DNA of 64,000 bases from Acidobacteriota bacterium (lineage in GTDB: Bacteria; Acidobacteriota; Terriglobia; Acidiferrales; UBA7541), in contig QHYI01000143.1 in the NCBI GenBank assembly GCA_003223245.1, forward strand, positions 1-64,000, written 5' to 3'. Positions 32,586 to 43,500 of this stretch are shown one piece after another. Under the pieces are notes generated by a model. It searched no databases and was not told the DNA's origin. It worked only from the letters and a program-made list of their open reading frames with translations. Numbering within the stretch: position 1 is the stretch's first letter; each line of letters opens with the position of its first letter. The position numbers were made by a program, and so were the translations under genes.

Positions 32586-33389
32586 CTAGTCGAGGCCGAA
32601 GCGGAGGCGCTCGATGGAGCGGGCGCGGAGGCGTCCGGCGGCGTTGCGCGGGCCATGGTCGTCGGTCTCCACCAACACGCAATTCATCTGCACGTCGCCC
32701 GAAGCCACGTCAAACTTTGCGGGCAGGCCGTTGAGAAACTTGCGAACGATTCCTTCTTTGTCCATTCCAATCACACCGCCGTGCGGCCCGGTCATGCCCA
32801 CGTCCGTGATGTACGCCGTGCCTTGCGGCAACACGCGCTCGTCGGCGGTAGCCACGTGCGTGTGCGTGCCCACCACGGCGCTCACGCGGCCGTCCAGATA
32901 CCAGCCCATCGCCACTTTTTCGCTGGTGGTCTCGGCGTGCATGTCCACCAGCACAAAGTTCACGTCCGCGGGAATTTTCTCAAGCTCGCTGTCCGCCTTG
33001 CGGAACGGGTCATCAATCTGCGTCATGAACACGCGGCCCTGCAGATTCAGCACGGCGTACTTCGCGCCACTCTTTGCCGTCCCGAGGTACATCCCGCTGC
33101 CGGGATTGCCTTCGGGAAAATTCGCCGGCCGCAGCAGGCGCGGCTCGTGCGCCAGGTAGTCCAGAATTTCTTTGCGGTCCCAGCTATGATTTCCGCCGGT
33201 CAGCACGTCGATGCCATCCTTCAGCAGCTCGTCCGCCAGCCGCGGCGTGATCCCGAATCCCGACGCGGCGTTCTCCCCGTTGGCGATCACCAGGTCGATC
33301 TGCCGCTGCGACACGACATCCGCCAGCCGGTCGCGTACGACCAGCCGTCCCGGCGCTCCCACAATGTCTCCCACAAACAGTACGCGCAT
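32586..33389 (-). CDS. YmdB-family metallophosphoesterase (TIGR00282)
   Basis: MRVLFVGDIVGAPGRLVVRDRL, NGENAASGFGITP, GGNHSWDRKEI, DMHAETTSEKVAMGWYLDGRVSAVVGTHTHVATADERVLPQGTAYITDVGMTGPH. Confidence 0.92.
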   Translation of the reverse strand: MRVLFVGDIVGAPGRLVVRDRLADVVSQRQIDLVIANGENAASGFGITPRLADELLKDGIDVLTGGNHSWDRKEILDYLAHEPRLLRPANFPEGNPGSGMYLGTAKSGAKYAVLNLQGRVFMTQIDDPFRKADSELEKIPADVNFVLVDMHAETTSEKVAMGWYLDGRVSAVVGTHTHVATADERVLPQGTAYITDVGMTGPHGGVIGMDKEGIVRKFLNGLPAKFDVASGDVQMNCVLVETDDHGPRNAAGRLRARSIERLRFGLD

Positions 33390-33399
33390 GGAGAAGCAC

Positions 33400-33630
33400 T
33401 GAAAACTGACGACTAAAAACTGAAACGGAGCGGACTGCTTGGCCGTGGGGAGCTAGGCCGTGAACCTCTGTAGTAGGTGGGCGCCACGAGCCAACCATTA
33501 GGCTTTCCTGCCCCGCTCGCCCGCCGCTCCTTCCGGTATTCAGTCGTAAGTTTTCAGTCCAGAACAAACCAAGCTGCATTGCCTTCACCACTGCAAACTG
33601 AGAACCAGTTTTCAGTCAGGAACCAGTCAA
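33400..33630. repeat. Degenerate repeats of AGTTTTCAGT-like words in an intergenic region
   Basis: gaaaactgacgactaaaaactgaaa, cagtcgtaagttttcagt and ccagttttcagtcaggaaccagtcaa; agtcgtaagttttcagt also occurs near 9647-9663. Confidence 0.35.
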
Positions 33631-34136
33631 TGCCTCTTGCTTTCGTGACCGTAAACTTAGAACGTATTAAGTTGAGACTGATAACTTTCGGAATCGGCGG
33701 CGCGCCAGCGGGACAGGCCGTGCTCACAGGTTGTCTATCCGCAGCACCCCAGAGATTCGTTACGGTTCAAACGGCTTTCGCGCCCTCACCTGCGTCGAAG
33801 TACCGCTCCGCCCTCATTTTATCCTCTGCCCTCAGCCCCCGTCCAACCCCTTGTGTGAACACGTTTCGATCCCGGGCCCAGTCCCGCGCCTCCTGCGGGA
33901 ATGGCCGCGAGGAATCCGCTTTTTCTCTGCGTGACGGAACGGGGAACGTAGTGGCTGGCCACGAAGGGCAAACTTATCTATTTCTTGGCAACTAGCAAAG
34001 CGACTGCCAACTGTCAATGGCCAACCTGTGCTCACGGCTCACGTCTTTGGCCGGATACTCACTTTTCCCACCAATCACCAGTCACGAGTGCCGCCTTCGC
34101 GGTAGAATCTTCCCCCGTAGACAAAGGGGATGCCGC

Positions 34137-35723
34137 ATGAGCACAACACAACTCTCCAAAACCGCCATTTCGTTATTCGCTCTGCACTTCTTGGTGGGCG
34201 CCAGCAGCTTGCTCGCGGCGCCGGGGGATCAGTTGGGCAAGGTGAACTTCCCCACCACGTGCTCGAGCGACGTGCAGCCCACGATTGAAAAGGGCGTCGC
34301 ACTGCTGCACTCCTTCCAGTACAAGGAATCGGAGCAGACCTTCACCGAGGCCGCCGCGCATGATCCCAAATGCGCCATGGCGCACTGGGGCAAAGCCATG
34401 GTGCTGTATCATCAGCTTTGGGATTTTCCCGACGACGGCACTCTGAAGGAAGGCCGCAAGAAGATCGACCAGGCGCGGAAGATAAAGTCCACCAGCCCGC
34501 GTGAGAAGGGTTTTATCGCCGCCGCGGCCGCCTTCTTTCAGAAAAAATCCAAGATGACGCACGCGCAGCGCACGCAAGCGTATTCCTCAGCGCTCGAGAA
34601 ATTCTATGCGGCAAATCCCGGCGATAGCGAGATCGGCTCGTTCTACGCGCTTTCTCTCGTCTCGCTGGCGGATGAAGATGTGGACACGATGGCCAACCTG
34701 AAAAAAGCCATCGCAATTCTCAATCCGCTGCTGGAAAAGTTTCCCAATCATCCCGGCGTCGCGCACTACCTGATTCACGCCTCCGACCGACCCGAACTTG
34801 CCTCGCAAGGCCTGGAGGCCGCGCGGCGCTACGCCGCGATTGCGCCGGATTCTTCGCATGCGCTGCACATGCCGTCGCACATTTTTGTGCGCCTCGGCCT
34901 GTGGCAGGATTCCATCAACTCGAACATCGCCGCCAAGGGCGCCGGAGCTCACGCTGCCGAAATGCGCATGGCGGAATCGCATTACCAGACACACGCCATG
35001 GACTTCCTGAACTACTCCTATCTGCAATCCGGCCAGGAAGCCAAAGCGCGCGAAGTCATTACCGAGGAGCAAAACGTTGTTGGCGCGGGTGAAGAGAGCA
35101 AAGCCGAGCACGCCGCGGACCTCGCGGCGCGCACCGCTCTGGAGCTGCACCGCTGGAAGGAAGCGGCGGAGCTGCCCCTTCCGAAGGTAAAGCCCACTTC
35201 GCTGGAACTGACCTACCGCGTCCGCGTTATCGGCAAGGCGCACTTGGGCGACGCGTCGGGCGCGCAAGCCGATTTGGAGAAACTCAAAGAAATCTGGGCC
35301 GCGCAGGACGCAGAGGATCGCAAGCAAGGGTATCCCGTCTCCAACGAAAAGCAGCTTAACTCCGCCGAGGTCTGGCTTCTTTTCGCGGAAGCCAAGCACG
35401 AAGATGCGCTGCGGGAAATGCGCAAAATCGCCGACCGCCAGGATGCTCGCGGCGTGGATTCGCTCTCCATGCCCGCCCGCGAGATGCTCGCCGACATGCT
35501 GCTAGAACTCAAGCATCCCGCGGAAGCGCTCGGGGAATACAAAACCGCGCTGAAGAATTCACCGAACCGTTTCGACGGTCTTCTCGGCGCCGCGCGCGCC
35601 GCGCAAGCCTCCGGCGATGCCACCGCCGCGCAAACCTACTACGCGCAGCTCACGGCCGTCTGCGCGCCTTCCGCGGATCGCCCGGAATTGGTGGAAGCGA
35701 AAACCTACCTCGCTCAAAAGTAG
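34137..35723 (+). CDS. Secreted TPR-repeat protein
   Basis: Signal peptide; SFQYKESEQTFTEAAAHDPKCAMAHWGKAM and C-terminal TPR-like repeats. Confidence 0.8.
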   Translation: MSTTQLSKTAISLFALHFLVGASSLLAAPGDQLGKVNFPTTCSSDVQPTIEKGVALLHSFQYKESEQTFTEAAAHDPKCAMAHWGKAMVLYHQLWDFPDDGTLKEGRKKIDQARKIKSTSPREKGFIAAAAAFFQKKSKMTHAQRTQAYSSALEKFYAANPGDSEIGSFYALSLVSLADEDVDTMANLKKAIAILNPLLEKFPNHPGVAHYLIHASDRPELASQGLEAARRYAAIAPDSSHALHMPSHIFVRLGLWQDSINSNIAAKGAGAHAAEMRMAESHYQTHAMDFLNYSYLQSGQEAKAREVITEEQNVVGAGEESKAEHAADLAARTALELHRWKEAAELPLPKVKPTSLELTYRVRVIGKAHLGDASGAQADLEKLKEIWAAQDAEDRKQGYPVSNEKQLNSAEVWLLFAEAKHEDALREMRKIADRQDARGVDSLSMPAREMLADMLLELKHPAEALGEYKTALKNSPNRFDGLLGAARAAQASGDATAAQTYYAQLTAVCAPSADRPELVEAKTYLAQK

Positions 35724-35764
35724 GCTGGACACCCAGCAGGCTTCCTGACGCATGCGCTAGTGCA

Positions 35765-35869
35765 GGGGTTGTTCAGGCGCAAACCGGGAAAGCGCGCGAA
35801 GTCGCGATCGTTGGTTTGAAGAATGCCGCCGTACTCGATCGTCAGCGCCGCGAGGCATCCTGATGTCAA
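35765..35869 (-). pseudogene. VapC/PIN-domain C-terminal remnant
   Basis: Reverse strand LTSGCLAALTIEYGGILQTNDRDFARFPGLRLNNP matches the PIN C-terminal signature; no N-terminal PIN region upstream. Confidence 0.5.
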
Positions 35870-35901
35870 CAAGCGAAGAAAGCGTTTCGCGCGGCAGCCG
35901 T

Positions 35902-37434
35902 TCACTGAACTTTATTGTGTTCCGCGTTGCCGCCCCAGGCATACCAGCCGTCGGCGTCCTGGTTGCCCGTCTTCAGGCAAATCAGCCGGCCGTCGGCGGT
36001 TCCTGCGTAGATGTTTCCCTCTGCCAAAGCAGGTTGAAAGACGATCGGAGCCTTCATCGCGTACGAAAATCCGACGCTGCCATCGCTTTGCTTTATCGAG
36101 ACGAGATAGCCTGCGGCACCGGCGAGGTAAAGGTAGTCGTGCCCCACGGCTGGCGGCGAAAAAACCTGTCCGCCTGCAGCAGAACGCGCTCCGAGCACTT
36201 CCGTTTGCCAGGATTGCTTGCCGTCGGAAGCGCGCACCGCATTGATGGTATGGCCTTCGGCGTTCAAGACTTGTCCTTTGCTCACTGCCGCGCGCGAACC
36301 CTGATAGGCCCAAGCGCCCACCACGGAATTCACGCCCACCGCGCCGTTGGCCTCCACCAGCTTCGCCGGTGCGGGAGGTGCGGCGAATCCCACCGAAGAG
36401 TCCAACACCGCGACGGTCTCGGCGGACAGGGCCACGCCGCCACCGCTGCCTGCCCTCAGGTAGTCGGCTTTGCGCTTGGCGATCAACTCCTTGTCGCGCG
36501 CATCCCCTTTCTTGGCGTCCACGCGCACAAGCCCTTCCAGGGTATCTTCGCCGGCCAGCTCCTTGCGCGTTTCGTAGAGTTGTCCATTCGCGATGACCGG
36601 CGCGCTGGTCGCGGCGTTGGCCTTCACCCAAAGCACCGAGCCATCTGCGGCATTCAAGGCGTAGGAGTAGCCGCCAAACGTGGTGAAGTACACGGTTCGG
36701 TCGGAGACGACCGGCGCGGTGATCACGTCACCCGCAATTTCCTGCTCCCAAATGTGCCGACCCGTGCTTAATTCCGCGGCAAGCAAGCGGTGGCTTCCGC
36801 CTGGGGTTGCGGGCCGCGGATGAAACTCCGTCGGCTTGGCCGTCCGTCCGGTCGCCGCCGGATGTGCCATGTACAAAACGCCCTTGTCGAGCGCCGGCTG
36901 GCTCATCAAGGGATCGCCCAGCCATTCTTGCCAAATTACCCTCCCGGTCCTCTCGTCCACAATGATCAGCGTGCAACTTTCCGTGTTGAAAGCGACCCTG
37001 CCGTCGGCCACCACCGCAGCGGTTGGCCCGTCATCCCCGGTCTGGATTTTCCAGATGATTTTTCCGGTGTCGGCATCCACGGCGTAAAACTCGTGCGAGC
37101 CGTATCCGCCGCCAACGAACAGCATCCCGTCCGCATAAGCGGGCGTGGCAATCGGGCGGTTTCCAGGCAGTCGCAGCACCCATCCGATCTTTCCGTCCGG
37201 TGTCGCGAAGGAAGCCGGTTCCAGATCCCGCCGCGCTTCCGGCAAATTCACATTGATGGCTTTGCTCAAATCGATTTTCTGGGCGGCGCCCTTTGCCGGC
37301 CCGGCAGCCGGCGTGTTTGCCGCCAGCTTCGCCGGCTTAATTTCTTGTGCGTCGCCTAAACGCACGCCCGCGGCGCCAAGGAGCAGGCTCAAGCTCGCGC
37401 ATAGCGAAAATGTCCGACCAGACAGGGATGACAT
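35902..37434 (-). CDS. Secreted PQQ-like beta-propeller repeat protein
   Basis: AVDADTGKIIWKIQTGDDGPTAAVVADGRVAFNTESCTLIIVDERTGRVIWQEWLGDPL and similar repeats. Confidence 0.86.
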   Translation of the reverse strand: MSSLSGRTFSLCASLSLLLGAAGVRLGDAQEIKPAKLAANTPAAGPAKGAAQKIDLSKAINVNLPEARRDLEPASFATPDGKIGWVLRLPGNRPIATPAYADGMLFVGGGYGSHEFYAVDADTGKIIWKIQTGDDGPTAAVVADGRVAFNTESCTLIIVDERTGRVIWQEWLGDPLMSQPALDKGVLYMAHPAATGRTAKPTEFHPRPATPGGSHRLLAAELSTGRHIWEQEIAGDVITAPVVSDRTVYFTTFGGYSYALNAADGSVLWVKANAATSAPVIANGQLYETRKELAGEDTLEGLVRVDAKKGDARDKELIAKRKADYLRAGSGGGVALSAETVAVLDSSVGFAAPPAPAKLVEANGAVGVNSVVGAWAYQGSRAAVSKGQVLNAEGHTINAVRASDGKQSWQTEVLGARSAAGGQVFSPPAVGHDYLYLAGAAGYLVSIKQSDGSVGFSYAMKAPIVFQPALAEGNIYAGTADGRLICLKTGNQDADGWYAWGGNAEHNKVQ

Positions 37435-37635
37435 CAGAACCTCCGAAGCGCAATGTGACTGGGGGGTCGTTGCGCCTGGAGGTAGAACGGCTGGGGCGGG
37501 AAATCTTGCAGGGTTCGAGAGACTTTTTGGGACCCCGTAGGGAGGGACTCAGCTCAGTTACACTCCGTCATAAGGAACAGGAATCGTCCTTGACCGCTGC
37601 AACCAATTCGTCCTAAGCTTCGTCTTATTAAGTAC

Positions 37636-37911
37636 ATGCACAGCAAGGCATACCGTGTCCGTGTGGTGGCATTGCTCCTGGGAATCATTTTCCTCGGGGC
37701 GCAATTCCATTTCTGCACGGACCTGTCCGCTTCGCCTTCGGCGACGCACTTCTGCCCATTGTGCTCCGCCGCAGGTTCGGCGGTTGCCACAGAGTCGCCA
37801 GCCGTTACGATTATTCCTGCGACGCGCTGGCTGGAAGTCGTTTCCCTGGTACTTACGTTTTCGTCTGTCTTTCCACGCGCCGTCTCTCCACGCGCGCCTC
37901 CCGCTTTATAG
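37636..37911 (+). CDS. Small Cys/His-containing putative exported protein upstream of the efflux operon
   Basis: Hydrophobic N-terminus, then FHFCTD and THFCPLCSAAG. Confidence 0.5.
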   Translation: MHSKAYRVRVVALLLGIIFLGAQFHFCTDLSASPSATHFCPLCSAAGSAVATESPAVTIIPATRWLEVVSLVLTFSSVFPRAVSPRAPPAL

Positions 37912-37991
37912 CCTGCCGTTCGCTCCCTGGTTGGTTCCCTTCCCCGTGGCTAGTGGTCCTGTTGCTTTTTGGGACGAGCGAGGAGTAGCAC

Positions 37992-39317
37992 TTGAAAACA
38001 GCGTTCGTATTGGGCCTATCGGTTCTGGCCCTGCCAGCTTTGGCGGCAGCGCAGCAGAATCCGCCTGCGCCGCAAAATTCACAAGGCCCCGCCGCGGCAC
38101 CGACGCCGTCGCCGGCCGCTCCGCCGTCGGTGCGCATCACGCTTGACGAAGCGCTTCGGCTGGCGATTCAGCACAACCATGCCCTGCAGGCGGCGCGGAC
38201 GACGATTTTGCAGTCGCAGGCGCTCGAAACCACCGCGAATCTTCGTCCCAATCCTGTTCTTTCCTGGGACGCGCAGTTTCTGCCGATTTTTGACCCGAGT
38301 AAATTCAGCGCGGACTTCATCGACAGCCAGGCCCAATTCGATATGGGCTTTGCCTACACGTTCGAAATCGGAGGGAAGCGCCAGCATCGCTTGCGGGCCG
38401 CGCGGGACGTGACCGAGGCCACACGCTCGACGGTTGCCGACAACGAGCGCGCGCTTTCTTTCAGCGTGGCGCAGCAATTTGTCGCCGCGATTCTCGCGCA
38501 GTCCCAAGTCGATTTCACGCAGCAGGATTTGGACAGCTTCCGGAAGAGCGTGGACATCAGCGAGATGCGGTACAAGGCGGGCGCCATCAGCGAAGGCGAC
38601 TTGCTCAAAATCAAATTGCAAATGCTGCAATTCCAGAACGACCTCCTCAGCGCCAAGCTCGCCAAGATTCAGGCTCTTTCCGCGCTGCGGCAGCTCCTGG
38701 GATTCGAATCGGTCCCGGACAATTACGACGTGGAAGGCAAACTCGAATATGAGCCGGTGCACGCGAGTCTCGATGATTTGAAGGCCCTGGCGCTTCGGAC
38801 GCGCCCGGACTTGCGCGCGGCACAACAAAACGTGACAGCGGCGCGGAGCGCGGAATTGCTCGCGGAAGTAAACCGCAAGCGCGATCTGACCACGACCTTC
38901 AATTATTCGCACGTGGCTTCCACCAATACGGGAGCCTTTTTCTTCAACATTCAGCTGCCCTTTTTTGACCGCAACCAAGGCGAGATCGCGCGCACCCGGT
39001 ACAGCATCACGCAAGATGAGCAACTGGCTGCGGAGACTTCACAGCAGGTGCTGACCGATGTGGCGAACGCAGACCAGAACCTGCGCACCAGCGAGCAAAT
39101 CGTGCAGCTTTACCAGGGCGGCTACGTCGAGCAGGCCATCAAGTCGCGCGACATCAGCGAGTATGCCTACAAGCGGGGCGCCGCCAGCTTGCTCGATTAT
39201 CTCGATGCCCAACGTACTTACCGGGCCAATCAACTTGCCTATCGCCAGGCGCTCGCGACCTACATGACCGCGCTCGAACAGATGCGCCAAGCTACGGGCA
39301 CAAGGAATCTGCCATGA
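37992..39317 (+). CDS. TolC/CzcC-family outer membrane efflux protein (TTG start)
   Basis: ITLDEALRLAIQHNHALQAARTTI and paired coiled-coil repeats; RBS gaggag. Confidence 0.9.
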   Translation: MKTAFVLGLSVLALPALAAAQQNPPAPQNSQGPAAAPTPSPAAPPSVRITLDEALRLAIQHNHALQAARTTILQSQALETTANLRPNPVLSWDAQFLPIFDPSKFSADFIDSQAQFDMGFAYTFEIGGKRQHRLRAARDVTEATRSTVADNERALSFSVAQQFVAAILAQSQVDFTQQDLDSFRKSVDISEMRYKAGAISEGDLLKIKLQMLQFQNDLLSAKLAKIQALSALRQLLGFESVPDNYDVEGKLEYEPVHASLDDLKALALRTRPDLRAAQQNVTAARSAELLAEVNRKRDLTTTFNYSHVASTNTGAFFFNIQLPFFDRNQGEIARTRYSITQDEQLAAETSQQVLTDVANADQNLRTSEQIVQLYQGGYVEQAIKSRDISEYAYKRGAASLLDYLDAQRTYRANQLAYRQALATYMTALEQMRQATGTRNLP

Positions 39318-40489
39318 GAAAAATACCTGCACCGGTCCTGATTTTTTCCGCCGCGGCGGCGTTCACGATTGCGGGCTGCAGCAGCGCCGGCCCCGCGGAA
39401 TCGGAATCCAAAATGACTTCCTATTCCGCGACGGAGACCAAGGCGGAAACCGCCACGCTCTTCACCGTGGCTAAGGAACAGATGGCTCACCTGCAGGTGG
39501 TCTCCGTGGAAAAGAGCAACCTGCCGCGGCGGCTGCGCTTTGCGGGCAATGTCACCTACAACGCGTTCAAGACCACTCCGGTGTTCAGCCCCATCGGGGG
39601 CCCAGTGCACGAAATCCTGGTGGCCCCGGGCCAAACGGTTCAGGCGGGCCAGCCTTTGCTCACGGTGAACAGTCCGGACTATTCGGCCGCACGCTCCGCG
39701 TATCTGAAGGCGCGCGACGCCTTCTTCCTTGCGGACAAAGTCTATAGGCGTTCTGCGGACCTCTATGAGCACGGGGCTATAGCCGAGGCGGACCTGCAGC
39801 AGGCGGAATCCAGCCGCTCGCAGGCACAAGCGGATTTACAAGCGAGCGAAGACCTGCTTCGCGCGCTGGGCATAAAGGACCCGGAAGCGATGGTCAAGAA
39901 CCCGCCTAAAACGACATTGCAAATACCTCTTCCGGCTCCGGTCGGCGGCGAAGTCGTCGAGCGCCTGGTTGGCCCGGGCCAGCTCCTGCAGGCGGGCGCG
40001 ACGCAAGTGTTCACGATTTCGGACATGAGCACGGTGTGGGTGCTTGTGAACATCTACCAGAGCGACGTGGCCTACGTGCGCGTGGGCGATCCTGTCGAGA
40101 TCACCACGGATACTTACCCGCAGGCGTTTCACGGCAAGATTTCCTATGTTGCGCCTGCGCTCGATCCCAATACGCGCACGCTGCAGGCGCGGATTGTCAC
40201 CGGCAATCCCAACAAGATTTTAAAGAAGGACATGTACGTCACGGCGATGTTGGAAGCCGGTGTGATTCGCGACGCGCTGACCGTTCCCGATGCGGCCGTT
40301 CTGCGCGACAGCGAAAATCTGCCGTTCGTGTACGTGCAGTCTGGTGCAAACCAATTTGCCAAGCGCCTGGCAAAAATCGGCGAGAGCCAGAACGGGCGTA
40401 CGCAAATCACGGACGGTTTGAAAGAAGGCGAGCGGGTGGTCGGCGACGGCAGCCTGTTCCTGCAATTCAAGAATTCCCTGCAGCGCTAA
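39314..40489 (+). CDS. RND efflux periplasmic adaptor (CzcB-like)
   Basis: Lipoprotein-like ITIAGCSS; VHEILVAPGQTVQAGQPLLTVNSPDYSAARSAYLKA; ATG overlaps the upstream stop. Confidence 0.9.
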   Translation: MRKIPAPVLIFSAAAAFTIAGCSSAGPAESESKMTSYSATETKAETATLFTVAKEQMAHLQVVSVEKSNLPRRLRFAGNVTYNAFKTTPVFSPIGGPVHEILVAPGQTVQAGQPLLTVNSPDYSAARSAYLKARDAFFLADKVYRRSADLYEHGAIAEADLQQAESSRSQAQADLQASEDLLRALGIKDPEAMVKNPPKTTLQIPLPAPVGGEVVERLVGPGQLLQAGATQVFTISDMSTVWVLVNIYQSDVAYVRVGDPVEITTDTYPQAFHGKISYVAPALDPNTRTLQARIVTGNPNKILKKDMYVTAMLEAGVIRDALTVPDAAVLRDSENLPFVYVQSGANQFAKRLAKIGESQNGRTQITDGLKEGERVVGDGSLFLQFKNSLQR

Positions 40490-40516
40490 ACCGAGGCGAG
40501 CTTAAAAGAATTTGCC

Positions 40517-43500
40517 ATGATCCATAGGATGGTCCAATTTTCTCTGCAGCAGCGCTTCCTAGTGCTGATGGTGACCGTGCTCATCATTTTCGCGGGCGCC
40601 ATTTCCTTTCAGCGCATGCCGGTGGATGCTTACCCGGACCTTTCACCGCCGATGGTGGAGCTGATCACGCAATGGCCGGGCCACGCCGCGGAAGAAGTGG
40701 AGCGCCTCACGACTCTTCCCTTGGAACTGGCCATGAATGGCACGCCGCATCTGGCGGTCATGCGCTCCATTTCGCTGTATGGCCTTTCGGATGTGCGCCT
40801 GACCTTTGAGGAAGACGTGGATCCCTATTTTGCGCGCCAGGTGGTGTTCGAAAGGCTTAGCGACGCGCAGCTTCCCACGGGCGTCACTCCCAGCATGGCG
40901 CCACTGTTCAGTCCCAGCGGACTCGTCTATCGCTACGTTTTGGAGAGTCCGGACCGCACGCCCACCGAACTGCACACCTACGAAAGCTGGATCATCGAGC
41001 GCGCCTACCGCAGCGTGCCCGGCGTCGCGGATGATTCCGGTTTCGGCGGGGCGACGATGCAGTATCACGTGCTGCTCGATCCGGTGAAGCTTTACAACTA
41101 CCACTTGCCGGTGGTGCAAGTGCTCAACGCGCTCAGCGCCAACAACGCCAACACCGGGGGCGGCTTCTACACACAGGGCGGGCAGTTTTACTATGTGCGC
41201 GGGCTCGGCCTGGTGAAAACCACCGAGGACATTGGCGAAGTCGTCGTCGGCAGTTCGAATGGCGTGCCCATTCGCGTGAAGGACATCGGGCACGTCGAAA
41301 TCGGCCACGCGCCGCGATTGGGGATTTTCGGTTTTCAAGACAAGTACAACAACGACGACGACGCGGTCGAAGGCGTCATCCTGATGCGGCGGGGCGAGCA
41401 GACGCAGAATGTGCTTGCCGGCGTTGAAAGAAAGACCGCAGAGCTCAACCGCCAAGTCCTTCCGCCGGATGTCAAGGTGCGGCCCTTTTATGACCGCAGC
41501 GACCTGGTCCGCGTAACTACCGACACCGTGGAAGGCAACCTTCTCCGGGGCATGATCCTCGTGCTTGTTGTCCTGATTTTTTTCTTGGTGAGCTTCCGCG
41601 CCGCAATCATCACGGCGCTCACGATTCCTTTAGCTCTGCTCTTCGCTTTCATTTTTCTGCATCTCACCGGCGAAGCCGCGAATCTCCTTTCCATCGGCGC
41701 CATCGACTTCGGGATCATCATTGACGGCACCATCGTGATGGTGGAGAACATCTACCGCGAGCTGGGTCTTCGCAGAGGGCAGGAATACAACCTCGCAGAA
41801 GTGATCCTGGCGGCCGCTCGCGACGTGGACCGGCCCATCTTTTATTCCGTTGCGGTGATCATTGCCGGTTATCTTCCGATCTACGCGCTTAGCGGTCCGG
41901 CGGGGAAGCTTTTTCATCCCATGGCGGACACCATGGGCTTCGCACTGGTAGGCGCTCTTTTCTTCACGCTTACGTTTGTTCCTGTTCTGGCCTACTCGTG
42001 GTTCAAGAAAGGCGTGCAGGAAAAGCCCAACCGCATTTTCGATTGGATTCGCGACGTTTATTCGAGCCGGCTCGAGTGGTGCCTGCATCATCCGAAGAGC
42101 ACAATTCTCGCGGGCGCGCTGATTTTTGGCTCGACGCTTCTCCTCGTGCCGTTCATCGGCGGGGAATTTCTCCCGCATCTTGACGAAGGCGCGCTGTGGG
42201 TCCGCGCGACCATGCCGTATACGATTTCCTTCGAGGAAGCCGCCAAGTTTGCGCCGCAGGTTCGCGCGCTCTTGAACCAATACCCGATGGTTACAGTGGT
42301 CGGCTCGGAGCTCGGGCGTCCCGATGACGGCACTGATCCGACGGGCTTTTTCAACTGCGAGTTTTACGTCGGCTTGAAACGATACAACGACGCTTCCTGG
42401 AAGAAAGGCCCAATCCGTACCAAGGATGAACTCATCGCTGATGTTCAGAAGAAACTGGAGACGTATCCCGGCGTGATTTTCAACTACACGCAGCCTGCCG
42501 AGGATGCGGTGGACGAAGCCCTAACCGGCCTCAAGAGCGCACTGGCGGTAAAAATTTTCGGGCCGGACCTGAATGTTTTGGAGAAAAAGGCGGTCGAGAT
42601 TCGCAATGCTCTCGACAAGACTCCCGGTTTCACAGAACTCACGGTGGTTCGCGAACTCGGGCAGCCCAGCCTGATCGTCGACGCGGACCGCACAAAGATT
42701 GCGCGCTATGGCATCAACGTTGCGGACGTCGAAGCGGTGGTGCAGGCAGCCGTTGGCGGACAAGCGGCTACACAGGTCATCCAAGGGGAAAAACTATTCG
42801 ACCTCATCGTGCGCATGGAGCCGCAATTCCGCTCGAGCGCGCGACAAATTGGCGATCTTCTCGTGCCCGCTCCCGGCGGGCAGCAGATCCCTCTTTCCGA
42901 GCTCTCTACCATCAAGGAGAGCAGCGGCGCATCCTTTATCTACCGCGAAAACAATTCGCGCTACATCGGCATTCAATTCTCCATTATCGGCCGCAATTTG
43001 GAAGGCATCGTCAATGCGGGAAAGGCCGCGATCGCAAAATCCGTAAGCATTCCAGAGGGTTACACACTCCTATGGGGCGGAGAGTATAGCGAATTGCTGG
43101 AAGCGAAGGCTCAGCTCTATGTCATTGGGCCCCTTGCGGTGTTGCTTATCTTTCTGATTCTTTTTGCACTGTACGGCAACTTCAAGTTTCCCGTCTCGAT
43201 TGCTCTGGGCGTGGTCATGACGGAGCCGGTCGGAGCGCTTATAGCATTATGGCTGACCCATACGCCCTTCAGCGTCTCGAGCCTTCTGGGCTTGCTTGCG
43301 CTGCTGGGAGTGTCGGTGGAGACGGCGGTGATTCTGGTCAGCTACATTAACAAGCTGCGCGTCGACGGTCGGAGCATTCGCGACGCCACGCGGGATGCTT
43401 CGCTGCTGCGGTTGCGCCCCATTATGATGACCGCGTTGGTGGCCTGTCTTGGCTTGCTTCCGGCGGCGCTCTCGACCGGCGTAGGGAGCGATACGCAGAA

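Noticed and set aside
33477-33995. 172-aa plus-strand ORF
   Set aside because: Low-complexity, overlaps degenerate repeat sequence, no motifs or convincing RBS.
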